Source: an archaeon (GTDB taxonomy: Archaea; Nanobdellota; Nanobdellia; SCGC-AAA011-G17; GW2011-AR17). Taken from it: a DNA stretch of 14,879 nt. Position numbers and translations under genes: made by a program. Position 1 is the stretch's first letter, and every line of letters starts with the position of its first letter. Shown here one piece after another: positions 12,819-14,879 of the stretch. Under the pieces are notes generated by a model, which worked only from the letters and a program-made list of their open reading frames with translations, was not told the DNA's origin and searched no databases. The stretch lies in assembly GCA_023245975.1 (NCBI GenBank), contig JAHFJF010000012.1:1-14879 (forward strand), in the 5' to 3' direction.

Positions 12819-14879
12819 ATGGAATTAAAATCATTAGAAGGGAAATTACCAGAATTCGTGATAGCCCACTTTATGAGAAAAGGAATTACGGAATTAAATC
12901 CACCTCAAGTAAAAGCGATTAATTCTGGATTACTGAATGGTGAGAATCTAGTCGTCTGCTCACCAACAGGTTCAGGAAAAACATTGATAGCTACATTAGG
13001 CATAGCCTCTTCATTAACAAAAAAAAGAGGTAAGGCACTTTATATTGTCCCATTAAAAGCATTGGCTTCAGAGAAATTAAAAGAATATAAGGCATTTTTT
13101 GAGAACAGCAATTTGAGAGTGACTGCAGCAACATCTGACTTGGATTCTGATTCTAGATGGCTTTCTTCTTATGACATAATAATCTTAACAGTGGAGAAAT
13201 TAGACTCGTTAATCAGGCACAATGCAGAATGGATAAACGATACTAGGGTAATAGTGGCAGATGAAATACACCTGATAAATGATTCTTCAAGAGGCCCTAC
13301 ATTGGAAGTGGTGTTAACTTTATTGAGAAAGTTATGCCCAGATTCACAGATACTAGGGCTTTCTGCAACAATTGGCAATCCTGAAGAATTATCATCATGG
13401 CTTAATGCAAAATTAGTAAAAGATAGTTTCAGGCCTGTAAAACTCTACCAGGGAATACTAAGTGAAGGCATAGCTGACTTTCTTGGAACAGAAGAGAATA
13501 TAGACTTGAAAGAAGGTGAAGCAATAGTTGAAGTTACAAAGCATCTAGTAGGCAATGAAAAGCAGGCACTGATATTTACCAAAACAAAAAGAGAGGCAGA
13601 AGCATTGTCTGAGAGGATAGCAGATGACTTGCCATTGGGTTCCAAAGAATTTGCTTACGACATCAGCAATGTCGCTGAATCTCCTACAAACCAATGCAAA
13701 AGGCTTGCTAAAGTTGCTGAGAAATCAATAGCATTCCATCATTCTGGGTTATTGCCAAAGCAGAAGGACATGGTTGAGGAGGCATTCAGGTCTGGAAAAA
13801 TAAAAGTAATTTGCTGCACCCCAACATTGGCTATGGGTATTGACATGCCATGTGATTATGTTATTGTAAAAGATCTACGAAGATACGGCAGGCATGGCCT
13901 TGAATGGATACCTGTCTTGGAATACCACCAGTTCATTGGCAGGGCTGGCAGGCCGTCTTACTCTAAAAAAGGATTTTCATTGGCCTTTGCAAGAAATGAC
14001 ATAGAAGAAGATGCGATAATTGAAAGATACATTAATGGTGAGCCAGAAGTAATAATCTCCAAGCTGGCTTCAGAGCCTGCATTGAGGATGCATACTTTGT
14101 CCCTGATTGCAACTGGCATGGCTTCTAATTTAAGTGACTTATATTCTTTCTTCTCAGGGACTTTGCTTGGGATGCAGGAACACTCAATGGGAATTGAACT
14201 GCAAGGCTTAATCTCAAAAATAGTCTCGGATTTGGGATTATGGGGTTTTGTGAAGGATTCAAATAAAAAGCTGGAACCGACGTTGCTAGGCAAGAGGGTG
14301 TCACAATTATACATTGACCCATTAACTGCATATTCTTTCTTGATTGCAATTAAAAAAGCTGAGTCGGCAGATGATTTTGCATTACTGCACCTGGTTTGCA
14401 GCACAAATGAAATCGGCAGCATTTCTGTTACTAAAAAAGAATTTGAGGATTTGGAATCTATAGGGATTAGGCAGCAGGACAAATTACTGGTTCCGCCTGA
14501 AGAGGATTATGATGTTTTCATTGCCGCACTAAAATTAGCATCTGCATTTAATTCGCACATAAATGAATTTGGTGAAGATGTTATAATGGAACGGTATGGA
14601 ATAAGGCCTGGAGAATTCTATTCAAAAAAAGAAATGGCCAAATGGCTGCTTTATTCTTTTTCAGAGATATGCGAGGTTGTCAACAGGAGAGCGCTAAAGA
14701 AAAAAGCTGAAGGCTTAACAATAAGGGTTGATTATGGGATTAAAGAAGAATTATTACCATTAATCAGATTAAAAGGTATCGGAAGGACAAGGGCTAGGAA
14801 ACTGTTCAATAATGGAATTAAAAGCATACACGACCTCAAACAAGCAGGAGTATATAATCTTTCAATAATACTCGGCAAT
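12819..14879 (+). CDS. hel308: ATP-dependent DNA helicase Hel308 (3' end beyond the window)
   Basis: The reading frame is open for 687 codons to the right edge. It is a superfamily 2 helicase with a Q-motif at Q30, Walker A SPTGSGKT at 48-55, PLKALA (motif Ia), DEIH at 148-151, LSATIGN (motif III) near 181-187, FHHSG at 306-310, TPTLAMGIDMP (motif V) at 334-344, and QFIGRAGRP (motif VI) at 371-379. VLEYHQFIGRAGRP, LYIDPLTA (498-505), AKWLLYSFSEI and the terminal helix-hairpin-helix LKGIGRTRARKLFNNGI (651-667) are Hel308 features. The enzyme unwinds DNA 3' to 5' at stalled forks, preferring lagging strands. Motif V reads MGID where most relatives have AGVN. At the usual family length of about 700-720, some 15-30 residues are missing. 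It is divergent from the membrane regulator. Confidence 0.96.
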   Translation, partial: MELKSLEGKLPEFVIAHFMRKGITELNPPQVKAINSGLLNGENLVVCSPTGSGKTLIATLGIASSLTKKRGKALYIVPLKALASEKLKEYKAFFENSNLRVTAATSDLDSDSRWLSSYDIIILTVEKLDSLIRHNAEWINDTRVIVADEIHLINDSSRGPTLEVVLTLLRKLCPDSQILGLSATIGNPEELSSWLNAKLVKDSFRPVKLYQGILSEGIADFLGTEENIDLKEGEAIVEVTKHLVGNEKQALIFTKTKREAEALSERIADDLPLGSKEFAYDISNVAESPTNQCKRLAKVAEKSIAFHHSGLLPKQKDMVEEAFRSGKIKVICCTPTLAMGIDMPCDYVIVKDLRRYGRHGLEWIPVLEYHQFIGRAGRPSYSKKGFSLAFARNDIEEDAIIERYINGEPEVIISKLASEPALRMHTLSLIATGMASNLSDLYSFFSGTLLGMQEHSMGIELQGLISKIVSDLGLWGFVKDSNKKLEPTLLGKRVSQLYIDPLTAYSFLIAIKKAESADDFALLHLVCSTNEIGSISVTKKEFEDLESIGIRQQDKLLVPPEEDYDVFIAALKLASAFNSHINEFGEDVIMERYGIRPGEFYSKKEMAKWLLYSFSEICEVVNRRALKKKAEGLTIRVDYGIKEELLPLIRLKGIGRTRARKLFNNGIKSIHDLKQAGVYNLSIILGN

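Noticed and set aside
1..14879. CRISPR array, insertion sequence or phage remnant
   Set aside because: No regularly spaced repeats, transposase or integrase motifs, or terminal repeats were seen; composition is even across the window.

Overview
The window looks like chromosomal DNA from a small-genome, AT-rich archaeon, most likely a DPANN lineage of the Woesearchaeota/Pacearchaeota type. Evidence: archaeal-type ribosomal proteins (stalk protein P1, uL10/P0 with the archaeal insertion domain, uL1), a Hel308 helicase, a COG1340 coiled-coil protein, a short archaeosortase-like protein, TATA-box promoters placed about 27 bp before start codons, and very tight gene packing (ATGA overlaps, convergent genes overlapping at their 3' ends). 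The lineage is an inference; there is no rRNA in the window. No stretch longer than about 140 bases lacks a gene, and I see no tRNA, rRNA, CRISPR array or insertion sequence.

Layout. 1-118: the start of a leftward zinc-finger protein, running off the left edge. 217-976: a rightward stress pair, an HPF/RaiA-like protein followed by a small heat-shock protein. 979-2516: a leftward pair, a membrane-anchored long coiled-coil protein and a small three-helix membrane protein. 2603-3028: a DUF1761 membrane protein. 3074-5761: an envelope cluster, with a YdjM/DUF457-type membrane hydrolase and a PAP2 phosphatase (leftward, overlapping), an archaeosortase-like Cys/Arg/His membrane protein (rightward) and a DedA transporter (leftward, overlapping the sortase tail). 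5802-6716: COG1340 protein. 6801-8614: ribosomal operon uL1-uL10-P1 with its own TATA box and a hairpin beside the uL1 ribosome binding site. 8689-9588: a membrane HExxH protein. 9630-10598: divergent msrA and zinc-ribbon rhodanese genes sharing a symmetric promoter. 10588-12678: a leftward three-gene unit with a membrane-tethered winged-helix regulator, a secreted/membrane protein with a duplicated cysteine motif, and a DUF3783 protein. 12819-14879: Hel308 helicase, open at the right edge.

How the genes fit together. Two themes recur: stress and redox repair (HPF-like, Hsp20, MsrA, rhodanese) and envelope maintenance (PAP2 and DedA, which could recycle polyprenyl phosphate carriers, beside a sortase that trims and anchors surface proteins). 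The regulator/cysteine-repeat pair looks like a one-component surface-sensing module. Most first genes appear to be leaderless (TATA about 26-29 bp before the start), while internal genes and a few leadered ones carry GGAGG-type ribosome binding sites. This settles several starts: uL1 at 8614, the cysteine-repeat protein at 12094, DUF3783 at 10776 and DedA at 5761.
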